Positions 24,801-38,590 of a stretch of DNA of 64,000 bases are shown here, in pieces. The stretch is from NCBI RefSeq assembly GCF_016808095.1, contig NC_068971.1:5096501-5160500 (forward strand), in the 5' to 3' direction. Origin of the DNA: Vigna angularis. Taxonomy: Eukaryota > Streptophyta > Magnoliopsida > Fabales > Fabaceae. Position 1 is the first letter of the stretch, and each line of letters begins with the position of its first letter. The translations under genes were made by a program, and so were the position numbers. The notes below the pieces were generated by a model. That model saw nothing but the letters and a program-made list of their open reading frames with translations. It had not been told where the DNA came from and did no database searches.

Positions 24801-25764
24801 TCCTCTGTCCACTCCATGGCAACAAATTAACTAGCATGGATGAACATGGATTTCATGGTTTAAACCAAAAACAAATCACATAAACTGGTTTATAGTTGTA
24901 AATTGTAATTGTTATTGCAATCTTTAAACACCATCGAATAAAAATGCAAGCCCTCTTATTGCAAATGTTTTCCCGTTATATATTGTTTGGAAGAGAATTT
25001 TGTTTCTCCCTTTTTTACCTCTCCCGTCAAAAAATAATTCCTCAAACATAAACAGCTTCTCTCCCAATCAATAAAACAACAGGGTCACAGGTTAGTTTTC
25101 TCTTGACTACCCTCAACCTCTAAACGAATAACATGATAAGAAGCACAACTTTTCTGAGACAGCCTATGATAGTGAATCTCTATAGAAGAATACAATTTTT
25201 CAATAGGAATTCATAAAAGAAGAAGACAAAGAGGTAAAATGATTTAAAGTTTTCGTAAGTTAAATTCAACTTATACACTTCCACCCTCAAGTGTCAACCT
25301 TATAGCCACAAACAGCTCTAAATACACTTATTTTCAGAACCACAGACAGCTCTAAATACACTGGCATGTTTAATCACATTGCATGCCTAATTAAAAACAC
25401 ATATTCACCCATAGATTAAAACCCATATGGCCCAGACTACAAAAGGGTAGATCAAATTCTTTTTCACATAGCCAAAAAACAATACCAAAACCATAACATT
25501 ATTGCAACCCAGATAAAAAAAAATACATCAATAAAGAAAAAGAAACTACTTGTAGTGTGAGACTACAAAGATTAGGTTTTTACCGTCGTTGCGAATTCTT
25601 TTTGAGCTAAAGGAACCTCGGTTATCCTCCTGAGAGAGCAAGGATACACAATACCAGATAGTGATAAAAAAAACAGAAAAAAAAAACAAAAAGGTTTAGT
25701 GTGAATCGGGTAAATAAATAACACTGTTTAGGAATTTAAGCAAACCCACCTTTGTAGAAGACAT
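21893..25764 (-). CDS. RanBP2-type zinc finger protein, seven exons
   Basis: Exons are 25764-25750, 25629-25584, 24636-24524, 24220-24019, 23024-22911, 22471-22365 and 22027-21893. All borders are GT-AG, the frame is continuous, and the product is 243 residues. Three zinc fingers have Cys at 30/33/44/49, 175/178/189/194 and 216/219/230/235, each in a W-x-C-x2-C-x3-N-x6-C-x4-C frame (e.g. [18 protein letters not shown]). Between fingers 1 and 2 is a Pro/Gly/Tyr-rich low-complexity stretch (residues about 59-163). Order and exon layout match Arabidopsis At1g67325. In this family such fingers bind single-stranded RNA (GGU-type in animal relatives). Finger 3 ends with RTDKKVSV, shorter than in Arabidopsis. 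An RNA-binding role is inferred from family. Likely a working gene. Confidence 0.9.
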
Positions 25765-27203
25765 TGGAACATAGAAAGACTAAGAAATTGTCAGAGAACA
25801 GAGACAGACAATACGAGAGAAGAAGACTGAACGGTTTCTTATAAATAAACAAAATATTTTTGTTATTATACGATAATTATTATGTTAAGTGTCATTGTAT
25901 TATGCGTAGAATACTGTGTTCTACAAAGATTATTTGAAAAAAACTTATATACATGAAAATGCATTTAAAAATATTTTTTATCAATTTAAAAATATTTTCA
26001 GACTATTTATTATGAATGGCACTTCTTGGTATTATATACATTTTTATTAAAAATAAATATATTTATTATGATTTTACTATTTGAAATTTTGGTTGAATTC
26101 GATTTTGGCTTTTTAAATAAAAAATCTATACCTTATAATTTAAAAGCTATAATTTTATAGTTTGTTTAAGTAAATAATGACTTGAGAAAACATTTTAGTC
26201 TTTCAAAATTTGTATTTAAAAACCAAAAGAATTTTTCTTTATAAGTAACTTATTATTTTTAACATAATTGAGACACCAAAATCAAATTCGACGCCATTCA
26301 AATTGGAGCTCATTTTCGTACCAAAAAAAGTATGGAGCTATTATTTTATATTTTTATTAGTGTTAAAAATAAAAACAAAACAACTAAATTAAATCTATAT
26401 ATAAAAAATATGTGACTAGCTTTTTTACAGATATTGGTGAAAGTTTTATATATTATTTGACTAGTTTTGAGTGTGCAATGTTAATATACAGTAGATAATT
26501 GTTTAGTTTTGTAGTGTTTAGTGGTTATTTTGTTGTATAATGAAAAATAATGATATGAATTTTTCTCCTTAATCCATTTGCACATTTCACGAATGTGACT
26601 TATAACAGTATATGCATTATAAGTAAGGTTTGATTGCATAAGTGAGAATTTATTGTTAAATAGTAATTCATGAGTTTAATTGAACTGAATGCTCTTATAT
26701 TAATTATATGTCTTAGTTTATTTTTGTGTTTTTAGTGTGAATTTCTACGCCATCCTTTCTATGGATTTTTATGTTATTGATTGAGTTAATTCCTCACATA
26801 ATAAGATATTAAAATCATGATTAGACGTTTCAATTTTTTTTAGAAATTGAAATAGTTTAATGATTATATTAAAAATAAGATATAAGTTACGAATTTTGAA
26901 AAAAGTAAAAAAGAAAATAATTTTATCTAATCAAATAAATTGTGTAACGTTAACTTACATTTCATTCATGTGTAAAATGTGAACTACCACGTTGATAAAA
27001 TGTGAAGTACCATGTTGGTGGAAAACATGTGATTTATAGAGATAATGTCATGAACTTTAGCAAACTAAATTTAATGATTTTTTTACCGGTTAGGTTTTTA
27101 TCTTCAGAGATTAGGTTAAAAAGACCAAACTTTTTTTTATAGCTTTATTTTTAGGAATAAAGAACACATGAATTGAAAGAGGAACGGTGCAACTTCGGAA
27201 GGC
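25765..27203. other. Divergent promoter spacer
   Basis: About 1.4 kb between two divergently transcribed genes, so it should hold both promoters. It is AT-rich; I see no transposon end or other gene. Confidence 0.5.
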
Positions 27204-29324
27204 TTGCAGTGTTGCAGTAACACTTTTTTCATGTTTTCTTCTGTGATTCGCAGAAGAATTCGTGCATCTCCTCACACACTCGCCTTCGCCTTCATCTCCT
27301 GCACAAGATCACTGACCAACACATCATCGTCGTCGTCGTCGTTATCATCATGTGCGCAGTCCACGGTAAAACAAGTGTGCTCACTGGTATACGATTATTT
27401 CGAAGACCACCACACCCACAGGAGATTCTCCCCTCTGTACCTCGACGTCGATCCCAATTCCCTAACCCACGACCAAGTTGTCACCATCGTCGCTTCGCTC
27501 GCCTCCGATGGCGGTTCGGTGGTGGCCCACCGTTTCTTCAACTGGGTCATTACTTCCAACAAGTTCCGCCATTTCACGCGCCTCTACATTGCGTGCGCAA
27601 CGTCTCTCATTGGAAACAGAAATTTCGAGTTGGCCAGTGACGTGTTGCAATGTATGGTGAAGAGTTTCGCCGAAATCGGGAGGGTCAAAGGGGCCGTGGA
27701 AATGGTCATCGAAATGCACAACCAGGGATTGGTTCCCAGTACGAAAATGCTGAACTGGGTAATTATGATTGTGATAGAAATGGGTTTGGTTGAGTATGCA
27801 GAGAACGTGTTTGATGAAATGTGCGCGAGAGGGGTCCAGCCGAATTGTGTTAGTTACAAGGCCATGGTTGTCGGTTATTGTAGAATGGGTAATGTTTTGG
27901 AGGCGGATAGGTGGTTGAGAGCCATGATTGAGAGAGGGTTTGTAGTTGACAGTAGGACGTTTACGTTGGTAGTGAGGGAGTTCTGTGATAAGGGTTTTGT
28001 GACCAGGGCATTGTGGTATTTTCGTAGTTTGAGTGAGATGGGTTTGAGGCCTAATTTGATTAATTTCACATGTATGATTGACGGGTTGTGCAAGAGGGGT
28101 AGCGTGAAACAGGCGTTTGAGATGTTGGAGGAGATGGTTGGGCAGGGTTGGAAGCCGAATGTGTACACGCACACGGCTTTGATTAATGGCCTGTGCAAGA
28201 AAGGTTGGACTGAGAAGGCGTTTAGACTGTTTCTCAAGCTTGTTCGAAGCGAGAATCACAAGCCGAATGTGCTTACTTATACTGCCATGATTAGTGGGTA
28301 TTGCAGGGATGGGAAAATTAATCGGGCTGAGATGCTGCTGAGACGGATGAAGGAGCAGGGATTGGCGCCGAACACAAACACATACACGACTCTTGTTGAT
28401 GGGCACTGCAAAGCGGGGAATTTTGAAAGGGCGTATGAGTTGATGAATGTGATGAATGAGGAAGGTTTTAGTTCCAATGTGTGTACGTACAATGCCGTTA
28501 TTGATGGACTTTGTAAAAAGGGAAGGGTGCAAGACGCTTACAATGTGCTTAAGAGTGGGTTTCGTAATGGGTTGGAAGCTGATAAATTTACTTATACTAT
28601 TCTCATGTCTGAACATTGCAAACAGGGGGAAATTAAGCAAGCGTTAGTGTTGTTCAATAAGATGCTCAAGAGCGGTATTCAACCTGACATTCATTCATAC
28701 ACTACGTTGATTGCAGTATTTTGTAGGGAAAAAAGAATGAAAGAAAGTGAGATGTTTTTTGAAGAAGTTTTGAGATTTGGACTTGTTCCTACAAACCAAA
28801 CCTATACGTCAATGATATGTGGTTACTCTAAAGTAGGCGATTTGAGTTTGGCTTTTAAGTTTTTCCACAGGATGAGTAACCATGGTTGTGCTCCGGATTC
28901 TATTACTTATGGTGCCCTTATAAGTGGGCTGTACAAACAGTCAAAGTTGGATGAGGCTCGTGGATTGTATGATGCCATGATAGAGAAGGGACTTACTCCA
29001 TGTGAAGTTACTCGAGTAACTTTGGCTCATGAATATTGCAAAATAGAGGACAGTTGCTCTGCTATGCTTGTTCTTGAAAGGCTAGAAAAGAAACCCTGGA
29101 TCCGGACAGTTAACACTCTGGTCAGGAAGCTATGTAGTGAGAAAAAAGTGGGAATGGCAGCCCTGTTCTTTCACAAGTTACTAGACATGGATCCTCATGC
29201 CAATCGTGTAACATTAGCAGCATTTATGACTGCATGCTATGAAAGCAGTAATTATGCTCTTGTTTCTGATTTGTCTTCGAGATTATACAAGGAAAACCAT
29301 TTAGCAATCAAAGTGACTAAATAA
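27204..29324 (+). CDS. P-class pentatricopeptide repeat protein (At4g19890-like)
   Basis: An uninterrupted 706-codon frame with no intron. The N terminus is basic and Ser/Arg-rich ([19 protein letters not shown]), as in organelle targeting peptides; translation might begin at 27204 or at ATG 27231. From about residue 150 there are successive 35-residue P-type PPRs with typical words ([60 protein letters not shown]). The tail ([30 protein letters not shown]) matches the end of Arabidopsis At4g19890 as I remember it. P-class proteins bind organelle transcripts and affect stability, splicing or translation; the target here is unknown. A TCG-repeat encodes a Ser run near residue 40. No frameshift or missing part seen. 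Confidence 0.95.
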   Translation: MQCCSNTFFMFSSVIRRRIRASPHTLAFAFISCTRSLTNTSSSSSSLSSCAQSTVKQVCSLVYDYFEDHHTHRRFSPLYLDVDPNSLTHDQVVTIVASLASDGGSVVAHRFFNWVITSNKFRHFTRLYIACATSLIGNRNFELASDVLQCMVKSFAEIGRVKGAVEMVIEMHNQGLVPSTKMLNWVIMIVIEMGLVEYAENVFDEMCARGVQPNCVSYKAMVVGYCRMGNVLEADRWLRAMIERGFVVDSRTFTLVVREFCDKGFVTRALWYFRSLSEMGLRPNLINFTCMIDGLCKRGSVKQAFEMLEEMVGQGWKPNVYTHTALINGLCKKGWTEKAFRLFLKLVRSENHKPNVLTYTAMISGYCRDGKINRAEMLLRRMKEQGLAPNTNTYTTLVDGHCKAGNFERAYELMNVMNEEGFSSNVCTYNAVIDGLCKKGRVQDAYNVLKSGFRNGLEADKFTYTILMSEHCKQGEIKQALVLFNKMLKSGIQPDIHSYTTLIAVFCREKRMKESEMFFEEVLRFGLVPTNQTYTSMICGYSKVGDLSLAFKFFHRMSNHGCAPDSITYGALISGLYKQSKLDEARGLYDAMIEKGLTPCEVTRVTLAHEYCKIEDSCSAMLVLERLEKKPWIRTVNTLVRKLCSEKKVGMAALFFHKLLDMDPHANRVTLAAFMTACYESSNYALVSDLSSRLYKENHLAIKVTK

Positions 29325-32300
29325 CACATTTAGGACGTGCTTTGACGCTTTGTAAGCCTGCTTACATCTGGACCAATAACTAGTTGGGTTTTGATGAAGT
29401 ATTTGGGAAGTATACTTGTTGGAGAAGTGAGATTTGTGCCATCTAGGTGCTGACTTCTGCATTGGGTTACCGTGTTTTATGAACATATGGAGTCATGAAG
29501 GGCATCGATTATGTGATTCGGCAGGTAACCACCTTACATTTACCTATAGAAAGTTTCAAATCTGCAGACCTTCATTTCAAAAATTAAGGTTTATTTATTT
29601 TATCATTCCCTTGTAGTCTGTCATTTGGTTTTCCATTCCTTTTGTTGTTTTTGCAGAAGTGGAGCAAGAATAACAGATACTCTAGCAAAATAACGTTAGT
29701 ACATGTTTTTCTTTTGGCTGGTCAACTGTGCATCCGTTCTTTATTTTAGGGAAATGGATATCTCAATTGGATTATCGGGAAATGGCTATCTCTTTCACAG
29801 CTTGCTTGCATGGCACCAAACACTTCTCACTTTCTATCTATGTAAGATCATATTTCGGTCAACTTCACTGGAGGTTTTCCAATTCAGAGACAATTCTCTG
29901 CTAAAATTGATTAAATGATAGAAAAAAATTCTACTGTAGCATATACAGCAGCTAAAAGATGGAGAGTTATCATGCCATGATTGTTCTGATAATCTTTGCC
30001 AGCTAAATTGAAAGGTAATCTGATACTACACCACAATTGACGATAGCTCATTAGAACTTGCATGCTGGTGTTATGCCATTGTTGTCAAGAGTCTCAAGAC
30101 AACACAGTATTTGCTGCTGACAGGTGTTTAACATGCAAAGATGTTAAACAAAGTGCTATCTGATTTGTTCAGGTAAAGGATGATGTTGCTGATCTCCCGT
30201 GACGTCAAATGTGAAGAGTAAGCATATGGTTGTACTCTATCATATCTATTTCCATGCACCCTCGTTCCATGTATTTTTCTCTCTATTATTTGCAGCATTG
30301 CCTTTACAGTGTTTACAACCTTCATTCAGGATTGTTGTTCTTTTATTTTATTTTTTTTTACTTTTCTGCTTTTGTTTGTGCTAGCATACAAAACATTGTA
30401 TCTTTATGTTTTGATGAATTAAATTTTATTCAACAAAGAAGAGGAAAAAAAACCCACATTTTCTTTAAGTTGGAGTTGTGTCCATTCTTGCGACGAATCC
30501 AGGATACACAAATATGGGCGAGAGTGATGAAGAAAGAAAATATAAAGTTATTTTGTCATGCTTACTTTTAGCAAACAACAATAGCTCCGTTCTACTGCTA
30601 CAAGGTAGGGTTGATTACAAGGATGCCATTGAACTTTATTTAAAACCAATTTTTTTTTTCAAAGAATCTAAAACCAAATTGTTAGTGCTATTATTTATCG
30701 GATGTCTTTTTAATAATTTCTTTTAGTATTCATGCTTCTTAACCCCTTTTTTTGTAAAGTAAAAAGTATATCTTTTTTAGCACATGTCCAAAACTCAAAC
30801 TACCTTATCTGTTTTCTCTTCTCAATAGATTTAGCACCATATCCTTTGCAACCCTTCCATATCTTTTTTACATTGTCATACATCTAGTTTAATATAATAA
30901 TGCCATAAAACTTTCTTGTGAGCTTGGTAAGGTCACAAATAATACTTAATGTCTGTATTCTAAGTGCCCAACTTTTATTCTATGCGTGAAATCATTAGTT
31001 TCTGCATTACTTTGTATAAGTCAATGATGCTTAAAACTAGAACCCTTTAATAGGGTCCTCACCCCTAATTTTTTCATTACTTTTTTAATATTTCTTCTTA
31101 TTTCTTGCTAAATAGCAATCTTTATGCTCTCTTGTTTCTAGATTAGAAAAAGTTCTTTGATTCCAAAAGCCCGTGAGTGATTGAGGTCAACACAATCGCT
31201 AAATAAAAAAAAAGGTGCAAGTTTAGCATAATTACTTTTCTTAACATCCAAGTTCAACGCTCAATTTGATAAAAGCACTCACATTGTACATACATATTCT
31301 ATATGTTAACTTATAAAATTTAAGCATATTCACTGGTCCCTTTCCAAATTATCCATGTTTAGTTAACCATACTGTAAAGGAAGAATTACTCTTTGAAATT
31401 GTTGTAGAAGTAACCTTACAACAAAATAATTAATTATTACGAAATAATTGTTCTCATACCTAAAGTTACACTGAGCTGCAATCTCCAAAAGATCTTATTT
31501 ATCGTGTTACGCTATTCTGCACTCAATCGACTTTTGGAAGGTCCTTAGGGCTATTTTATAAGGTATAGCTTGAGAAAGGGCACATAAGAAAGACTCAGAT
31601 AGCTCATGCAGTGATAATCCAAGAGCTTTGCCTAACCCAATATGGACCAGCATACACTGGCGAGCTCAAAAACAGGTGTGTAGGACCATGCAGGTGGTTT
31701 GGTATGCTACAACTGAAGATCACAGTACCTAGTCAAACATTTGCATGACTTCAAGTGGCTTCAAGGACGACACGAGGAGGTTAGCATGGATTGTATTCAA
31801 ACATGTTATGACATGGGAAGTGTGTACTAATGATAAAATTGCTATAAGCTTTTTGTTTTATTTTTCTCGAATGAGATTACACACTATCTTTGCTTCCATA
31901 TTCATTTTAGTAGTCTTAGTTCTATATAGAATTAGGTTTGTAAAAGCGTTGGAGTATGCAAATGCTCCCTATATTATAGCTATTTTTTATTGATGATGAA
32001 AAAATAAATATGCACCACGTAAATAAGGGTTGTGTTTAAATTTTATTTTGTTAGGGTGAGTATGTATATAATTCTGTCAAAAAAAAATCAGTTCATAAAG
32101 AAAGAAAGAGTAATAAAGTTTATCATATGAATACCTTATCAGTTGTCAATATTTTATACTTATCTTACACTTTTGGAGTTGGTCGTTTCGTTAGATGTAG
32201 AATATCAAATACTATGAAGGGAATTATGAGAATAGAGGTGACAGACAGCTCTTGAAATGTCTCATGTTGGAAGTGTTTTTATTTTAATTTTTTAATTTTT

Positions 32301-33602
32301 TTTTATCAAAGGCCAAACAAAATCAGAATTGAATGTAGAAATTCCTTCCTCTTGCATACTTACCAAAGATAGTTTCATCAATATCCCACAATCCCTTGTT
32401 TTGAAATTGAAATTACTTGACTTGCATATTAATCAAAATAATTGTTATTAATTTTTGTCAACTAAAAACTGTCATATTTTATTATTCAATTGACGATAAA
32501 ACAATTGATATAAAACCTTGATGAAACATTGCACATGATATGAAACAAGAAATGCATTCTTGGGCTCGAGAACTCATGCACAAGATATTGATTTCTTTAT
32601 TTTTAAAAATGGTATACTGATATTTAATCTTATTAAAAATAGTTGGAATTCTATTTGGTATAACATTCCCTCTTCCAATTTAAAAGTAAGTTTATATTAA
32701 TTTCATCCAATCTATTATTATGTAACCTCTCACAATTATAGACTTAAAAATTACTAATCAAGAGCATCTTTATTGTTGTGGGAATTATTATATCCTATCA
32801 TTATGGCATACGCTTTCCTCACTTTATCTTAAAAAATTTCATTTACAAAATATATTTTAATTTCACTTCTTCATAAATGATAACTTTAGCTCTCATTTAT
32901 GTTTATGAATATTAAGAAACATTATCCTGACAACAGTTTTTTCTTGGCTGAGAACCTCATAGATTCTATTATTGCCACGTTGCACTAGTTTCCTCGATAA
33001 CATAAGGAATCAAATCTTATAATGCAGATTATGATGCGCATAAGCAATAATAAATTAATGGAACTTTAAACTTGATTAGAAAAATATTTTCACGTGTTAT
33101 TAATATAATAGTATATTGATAACACAGGGCAATGACATTTTAAACCCACCAACACCACATACCCATACCCTTTCCCACACTTTTCTAAGAGGGAATCCAT
33201 TCAAATCACAGTTTCTTTACACTAAATTAATTATTAATTAGCTCACTAATCTACACTTACATATATGACACGATGGTTACACGCGGATGCATAAATTTCG
33301 AGGTTATTCTTTAAGTAAATATATACTTCCTTTTATGATAATTTTCGTTTATCTCTTGTTTTTAATTTCATATGTTGAGTGTATTTTATACTTTGGCAAA
33401 ATCTTAAAACAGATAAGTTTGAAATAATCACAAGTCAAACAAAGTAAATTTTTCAACCAATAAATCAGTCCAAAAGTTCTATAATAATGGAAAATTTTCA
33501 ACATTCTCAACGTTTAATTTATATGCTCATATATATGACTATTTCATAATTGTTTACAAACATCAGAATTTGAAACTAGAAAAAGAGAGAACAAGAGTAA
33601 CA
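29325..33602. other. 3' flank and long spacer
   Basis: The first several hundred bases are probably 3' UTR of the PPR gene. The remainder is AT-rich. A less AT-rich patch at about 31560-31830 is suggestive of old transposon or captured sequence, but I recognise no protein. No tRNA found. Confidence 0.45.
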
Positions 33603-34250
33603 CTAGGAACACCAGATTAGAGTGCAATCACTGAAATCATTCAGCCATTGTTGAACCACATTTGCCTCTAAAGCCATTTCCACCACCTTGGCTTGGCTTC
33701 TTCCATTCTTGGCTAAGTTATTTAGTAAGTTCTTTCTCCTCTTTGACCCTTGTGACTTACAACAACTATCATCCATTGATGATGATGATGGTGGAGGCGG
33801 TGGACAAGATTCTGGCAAGCTCCGCTTCAAAGCCGCCGCACTTGGTGGCTCCGATGACACATCAGAGTCAATGAGATGAGGAAAATTCAGTTTAGCTTTT
33901 CGGCCTCGCATTTTGAAGGCAGCTTTGTCATAAGCCAAAGCAGCTTCCTCTTCAGTCACGTAAGTTCCCAGCCAAACCCTAGCACCGTTTTTCTTTGGGT
34001 CCCTTATCTCGGCTGCAAACTTTCCCCACGGCCGTCGCCTCACACCCCTGTAACGCCTCCACTTGGGTGGCGCGTTCTCATCACGCGCTTCAGTAGGGTG
34101 CGAAAAATCGACACTTGCATCCGAACAAGTGCCATGGCTAGGGCAAGGAAAAGCTTGAGATGGTGTTACAATGGTTGAATCATTGTGAAGGAGATAGTGC
34201 TGAATTTGTTCCAAAAATGCAGAGTCTGAATCCGTTGTGGTGGATGACAT
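33603..34250 (-). CDS. ERF transcription factor, group IX-like (copy 1)
   Basis: An intronless 215-residue protein. A single AP2/ERF domain at residues about 67-124 ([46 protein letters not shown]) has the Ala and Asp of the B/ERF class in AAEIRD, so it should bind GCC-box promoters in the nucleus. An N-terminal motif [14 protein letters not shown] recurs in the other two ERFs of this window. C-terminal parts are [16 protein letters not shown] (basic, nuclear signal-like) and a hydrophobic/acidic end [16 protein letters not shown]. The ATG at 34250 is supported by a TATA box about 85 bases upstream. Group IX members act in ethylene, jasmonate and defence signalling (family knowledge). It is the first of three same-strand paralogues. 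Confidence 0.93.
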   Translation of the reverse strand: MSSTTTDSDSAFLEQIQHYLLHNDSTIVTPSQAFPCPSHGTCSDASVDFSHPTEARDENAPPKWRRYRGVRRRPWGKFAAEIRDPKKNGARVWLGTYVTEEEAALAYDKAAFKMRGRKAKLNFPHLIDSDVSSEPPSAAALKRSLPESCPPPPPSSSSMDDSCCKSQGSKRRKNLLNNLAKNGRSQAKVVEMALEANVVQQWLNDFSDCTLIWCS

Positions 34251-34330
34251 GATTTGTTATCGAAAAGGAAATGAAGTTTGGTGGAGAAAGAACTTGAGCA
34301 CTGAACACTCAACTGTGGCACTGTATCTGA

Positions 34331-34338
34331 TATATATA
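34331..34338 (-). promoter_or_regulatory. TATA box of ERF copy 1
   Basis: GCTATATATA on the minus strand, about 81-88 bases before the ATG of the ERF at 33603-34250. Confidence 0.6.
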
Positions 34339-35273
34339 GCAATTTTTTTCTGTTTATGGAACAGTGAGAATGAAGGGTTATTTCCTCCAACCTTCTTTTG
34401 GAGGTTCTTTCTATGAAACTTCATTAGGTTTTGCTCACGTGCCATTTTTTTATTTTCTTCAATAAATTAATCTCAAGGCCACCATGTGATTCTTGTTATT
34501 ATTACTCTTTTTTTTTTCATATATATGTGGTGAGAGGAAATTTTAATCTATACTTAAAAAAAAACAATAAACCTTTAGTTTCTTTTGGCATGTGTCGTTA
34601 TTATATATAGATAAAGATACCTTATAAATGATTTTAGTTTAGTAAAAAAAAGTGTAGTGTGAACTATGCGAAAGAATATCACTCCTATAATTTAATCTAT
34701 TTTTTATATGAACAATGGTACTTTAATTCTTGTACTAAGAAATGATAAAATTATATTATTTTTGTAACCTAGCTCAGGTATTAACCATGATAATAACTTC
34801 ATGTACAATGTGAGTTTATTGATTAATAATTAAATTATTACTGCAAATTAGATAAAATAAATACATAAAAGTTTGTGGCCAATAATTTAATTTTAAAAAA
34901 CATTCGGCCCAACTAGCAATGAGAAGTTGTGTAATTAAAAGTTATTTATTGAAGTAATAGTTAGTATACATTATTGTACACAGGTAATTTAATTAACTTT
35001 TTGTATATTTTTGGAGTCTTCAAATATTAAAAAATATGAAAATTAAGGTAAAGATATATAAGAGTTTACGGAATGAATCAATTTCGCATATGTTAATAGT
35101 ACTGCAAGATATATAAGTGCATTTCATTTTTTTTCAAGAGTTACTGCTTTTAATGCACTGAATTCAAATTACATAAATGTAAGTTATATTATTTTAAAAC
35201 CTTGATATCAAGATTTAATCTCAAATCCCATTATTATATTTTAATTTGATAAAACTTGAAATAGAAATAATCA

Positions 35274-35388
<115 letters not shown>

Positions 35389-35740
35389 CGCCAATGATGA
35401 CTGCAACACCTAATAGAAAAATGGACAGATAAGTATGAAATTTACATTATAGGTCAACATATTTCATGCCCTCCAACAACCTTAAAATTAACCTTAAAGT
35501 AGTTATAATTAAAAAATGAGCGTGCGAAATTGGGCCCTCTTCTCGTATTTTGGGGGAAACTAGCAAAAAGCTAGGTCCAATTCTCAGTCTCATTTCAATC
35601 AAATCTATATTGTTTGTACTTTATTATTAGTTTATATTTTATTAATTTTTTATATCACATCATAAACCAAGAAACGTGGACATATCATATTTAAATAAAT
35701 CTTTTTAGGATCGGAGATAAGGTATATTTAGTACAAACTT

Positions 35741-35868
35741 ATAATAAAAGTAAAAGTAAGTATTATAAGATTGAGTTAGATTTAAAATTTATTTTTTTAA
35801 GATGATAATAAAAGTAAAAGTAAGTATTATAAGATTGAGTTAGATTTAAAATTTATTTTTTTAAGATG
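35741..35868. repeat. Perfect 64-bp tandem duplication
   Basis: 35741-35804 and 35805-35868 are identical, beginning ATAATAAAAGTAAAAGTAAG and ending TTTTTTTAAGATG. Identity in neutral AT-rich DNA suggests a recent event or an assembly duplication. Confidence 0.93.
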
Positions 35869-37079
35869 ATATTGCAGTTATCTAAAATCTATTTTAAAAA
35901 AAATTGTTATTTGTTAAATTATGGTACTACCTATTATTAGTCTACGATCAAATCACTTACTTTATTTATAATTGTAGATTCTATATGTCTTAGCATAAGA
36001 AAAATATATTAAAAATTTCATATTAATTGAAAATAAGATAAATTTATAATTTATAATTGAATACAAATTTTACGGAATTTTGAATTGGGTTTTAAAACTA
36101 CTTAAAACTTAAGATGAATATTGTTTGTATTGTAGCTATCTTAAAATAAAGAATAGCCTCGGATAGACTAAACTTAATGGGTATTGGGTTTTCATATTTT
36201 TAGAGAAAGGACTGTAATTTTATGGATTTTCTTTTCATTTTACTGTTAATTGATTTCATTTATTAGGATAAGTAATATCTTCTAGATATACATATGAAGA
36301 TTTCAGTCCAAATTTAAATTTACCTAAATATAATTGGTTAGCATTTGGCATTTGATTATAAGATATATGAATCATATGTGATAAACATTCCAGAGGTTGC
36401 GTTTTTACTCCACCCAAATTGATTCATCAACCATTTTAATTTGATTATCCTCGTTAATCATGTTTAGAAAAATATATAAAAAACGAAACATTTCAAGTAT
36501 TCTATAACAAATTAAACTTGTAGCATGTTAGGATACTTTTAATTGGTAGGATACTCAGTAAATGATATTTTTTTAAAAAAAATCAGATCCATAATGAGGT
36601 ATAGAGTAAAAAAAACGTAATTTATATTATTATAATATGTATATATTACTTCAATGTAAAAGATTTCAAATACCCAAAATACTTCTTTAGTTCTTCAGCT
36701 TTTATTTTGAATAAGAAACTTTAAAAAATATTCGCACCTTAATATTATAAGTTGGACCAATTCGTAGCTCTATTAAGAAATCCCAACACCTACTCCCACA
36801 TGAACCAAACCTAGAAAACATTGAATCTTTAATGAATAAAGAAAACCTAGTAAGTTGAAAGTAGGAAATGGGAGATAAAGGTTCCTCTTTTGTGGTTATG
36901 CAAAGCTACGTGGGAGTGGTTGGGAAGCTCCAATTAAAATGGTTTAGGTTTAACAACAAAAGTACATCCCAATACCAATCTAAAAACACATTTATTCAAA
37001 TTTAGAATACTTATATAATATGCATCAATGTTCAAGGAGAATTTTCAAAAAGGTAAGAGTTTAGACAATGCTAGAAAGG

Positions 37080-38372
37080 TTTTTATGGTGTTAAATTGTG
37101 GAATCACGAAGATATCACACTTAAATACTTAAGCGATCTAGTAAGAGGAAATCATAGAAACAAGGAATTTTAGTTTCGTGTCATAACAAAGGTTAATTGT
37201 ATGGAAAGGGAGACATATCTTTTGAGGTAAAGTCACCCTACTCAAATCTATACTCCCACTCATTCTTTTATACTATTTATCAATATTTAAAAAGCATATG
37301 ATTGTGGGAAGAATGATTAGAAAAAAAAACAAAGGGATTTTTTGTGAGAAGGAGATTATGAAGGTCGGTTAGGTGGCAATCTATTTGTAAAACAAAAAAT
37401 GGAGAGCGAGTTCGGGGTTAAGGACTTGAAATCTTATAACAAAGCTCTATTAGAAAAATTGAAGTGAAGATTTGATAAGGAATTAAGTCTATGGAAAGAG
37501 ATATATTACTTTAAAAATATGTGAGGAGTACATGAATGTAACTAATATATATGTTAAAATTATATTTTGATTCTTCTATTCTCATAAAAAAACCAATTAG
37601 ATTTATAATTTTTATTTAATTCAATTTAGTATTTTAAATTTTAAAAATTATTCCATTAAGTTCTTTATGTTAGATTGATGTTAATTTTACATTAGAATTT
37701 ATATATCAAACCACACAATCTAAAAAATAAAATTAATTTGAATATTTAAGCTTTTTAGATGGAGTGATTTGATACATAAATTTTAACGTAAATATAGTAT
37801 CAATCTAATGAAAAGAATTTAATTAGATATTTTTAAAAACTAAAGGATTAAATTAAACCAAGTAAAAATTAGAGATCTAATTGAATTTTGTATAAGAATT
37901 AGGATATAAAAATAGAATTTTAGATTTAATATAAAATAAAGTGGAATAGAGAAAATGGAAAGAAAATCAAGTTTTAGGAAGATAAGTGGTTAGAATGATA
38001 GAAAGTGTTCGTGAATACTTTTATGAGTGAGTTATAGAGAAACACATTATATAGGGATTGAGAGGATCAGTGGTCATGAGAGTTTAAAAGTGTATATGGT
38101 AAAATAAGAATATAGATTGTTATAATGGAATTGAAAATGAGGAAGGATCCTTGTTAAGTATTTTCTCAAAAACCAAGGTCTTATTAACTACACAATTTCA
38201 TATGGAGAGTAGTTTTAAATAAGGTGACCACAAAAGATAATTCAATAAAGAGGGTATGGATGTGGGGTGTAAAACATGTGTACGTATGAAATTAATGATG
38301 AAATAGTAAATCACTTAATTTTTTTAATTGTGGGGCTACAAAAAACATTTGGAAAATGTGTGATGAAAGATT
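37080..38372 (+). mobile_element. LINE (L1-type) ORF2 remnant
   Basis: Stops and frame changes abound, but the order of motifs is that of the C-terminal half of a plant LINE ORF2. A YL..LV.GN...KEFWFRVITKV-like block is followed by WKGRHI and KVTLLKSILP.ILLYYLSIFKK (37190-37290). Then comes FGVKDLKSYNKALLEKLK..FDKELSLWKE (37410-37505) and a zinc-finger-like zf-RVT tail (KTCVRMK..., VNHLIFFNCGATKNIWKMCDE) at about 38270-38372. An AT-rich stretch without LINE similarity (about 37540-38000) interrupts it. Dead element. Confidence 0.7.
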
Positions 38373-38590
38373 TGAGGAGCAAGTCATGACCCAACATGAA
38401 GCTGGATTCCAGAAGGTCCTGGACCAAGAGACCTTCTTTTATGGCATCACCATTCATAAGGGTCTCTGCAATGGCCAACTGATGGATGTCTAGGATATCC
38501 TAGACGACAAAGTCACTAAGATGTCAAGGAGGATGCTGTCGAAGATCAACTCCTTCTTCACCCAATTGATTGGAAGAAAATCACAGTAGA
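38373..38590 (+). mobile_element. Possible retrotransposon gag scrap
   Basis: Higher GC than its surroundings. It reads EQVMTQHEAGFQKVLDQETF, FFYGITIHKGLCNGQLMDV, a stop, then DILDDKVTKMSRRMLSKINS. The pattern is reminiscent of the HxxGFxKALxQ...DVxxGQLVD region of plant Gypsy gag proteins. Too short and decayed for certainty. Confidence 0.35.

Noticed and set aside
27462..28640. Long reading frame antisense to the P-class PPR gene (392 codons)
   Set aside because: The His/Asn/Thr-rich composition is what an antisense PPR frame gives. The sense frame is complete and matches a known family.
31745..31993. 82-codon plus-strand frame in a less AT-rich patch
   Set aside because: I could not match it to any family and the second half is hydrophobic AT-driven sequence.
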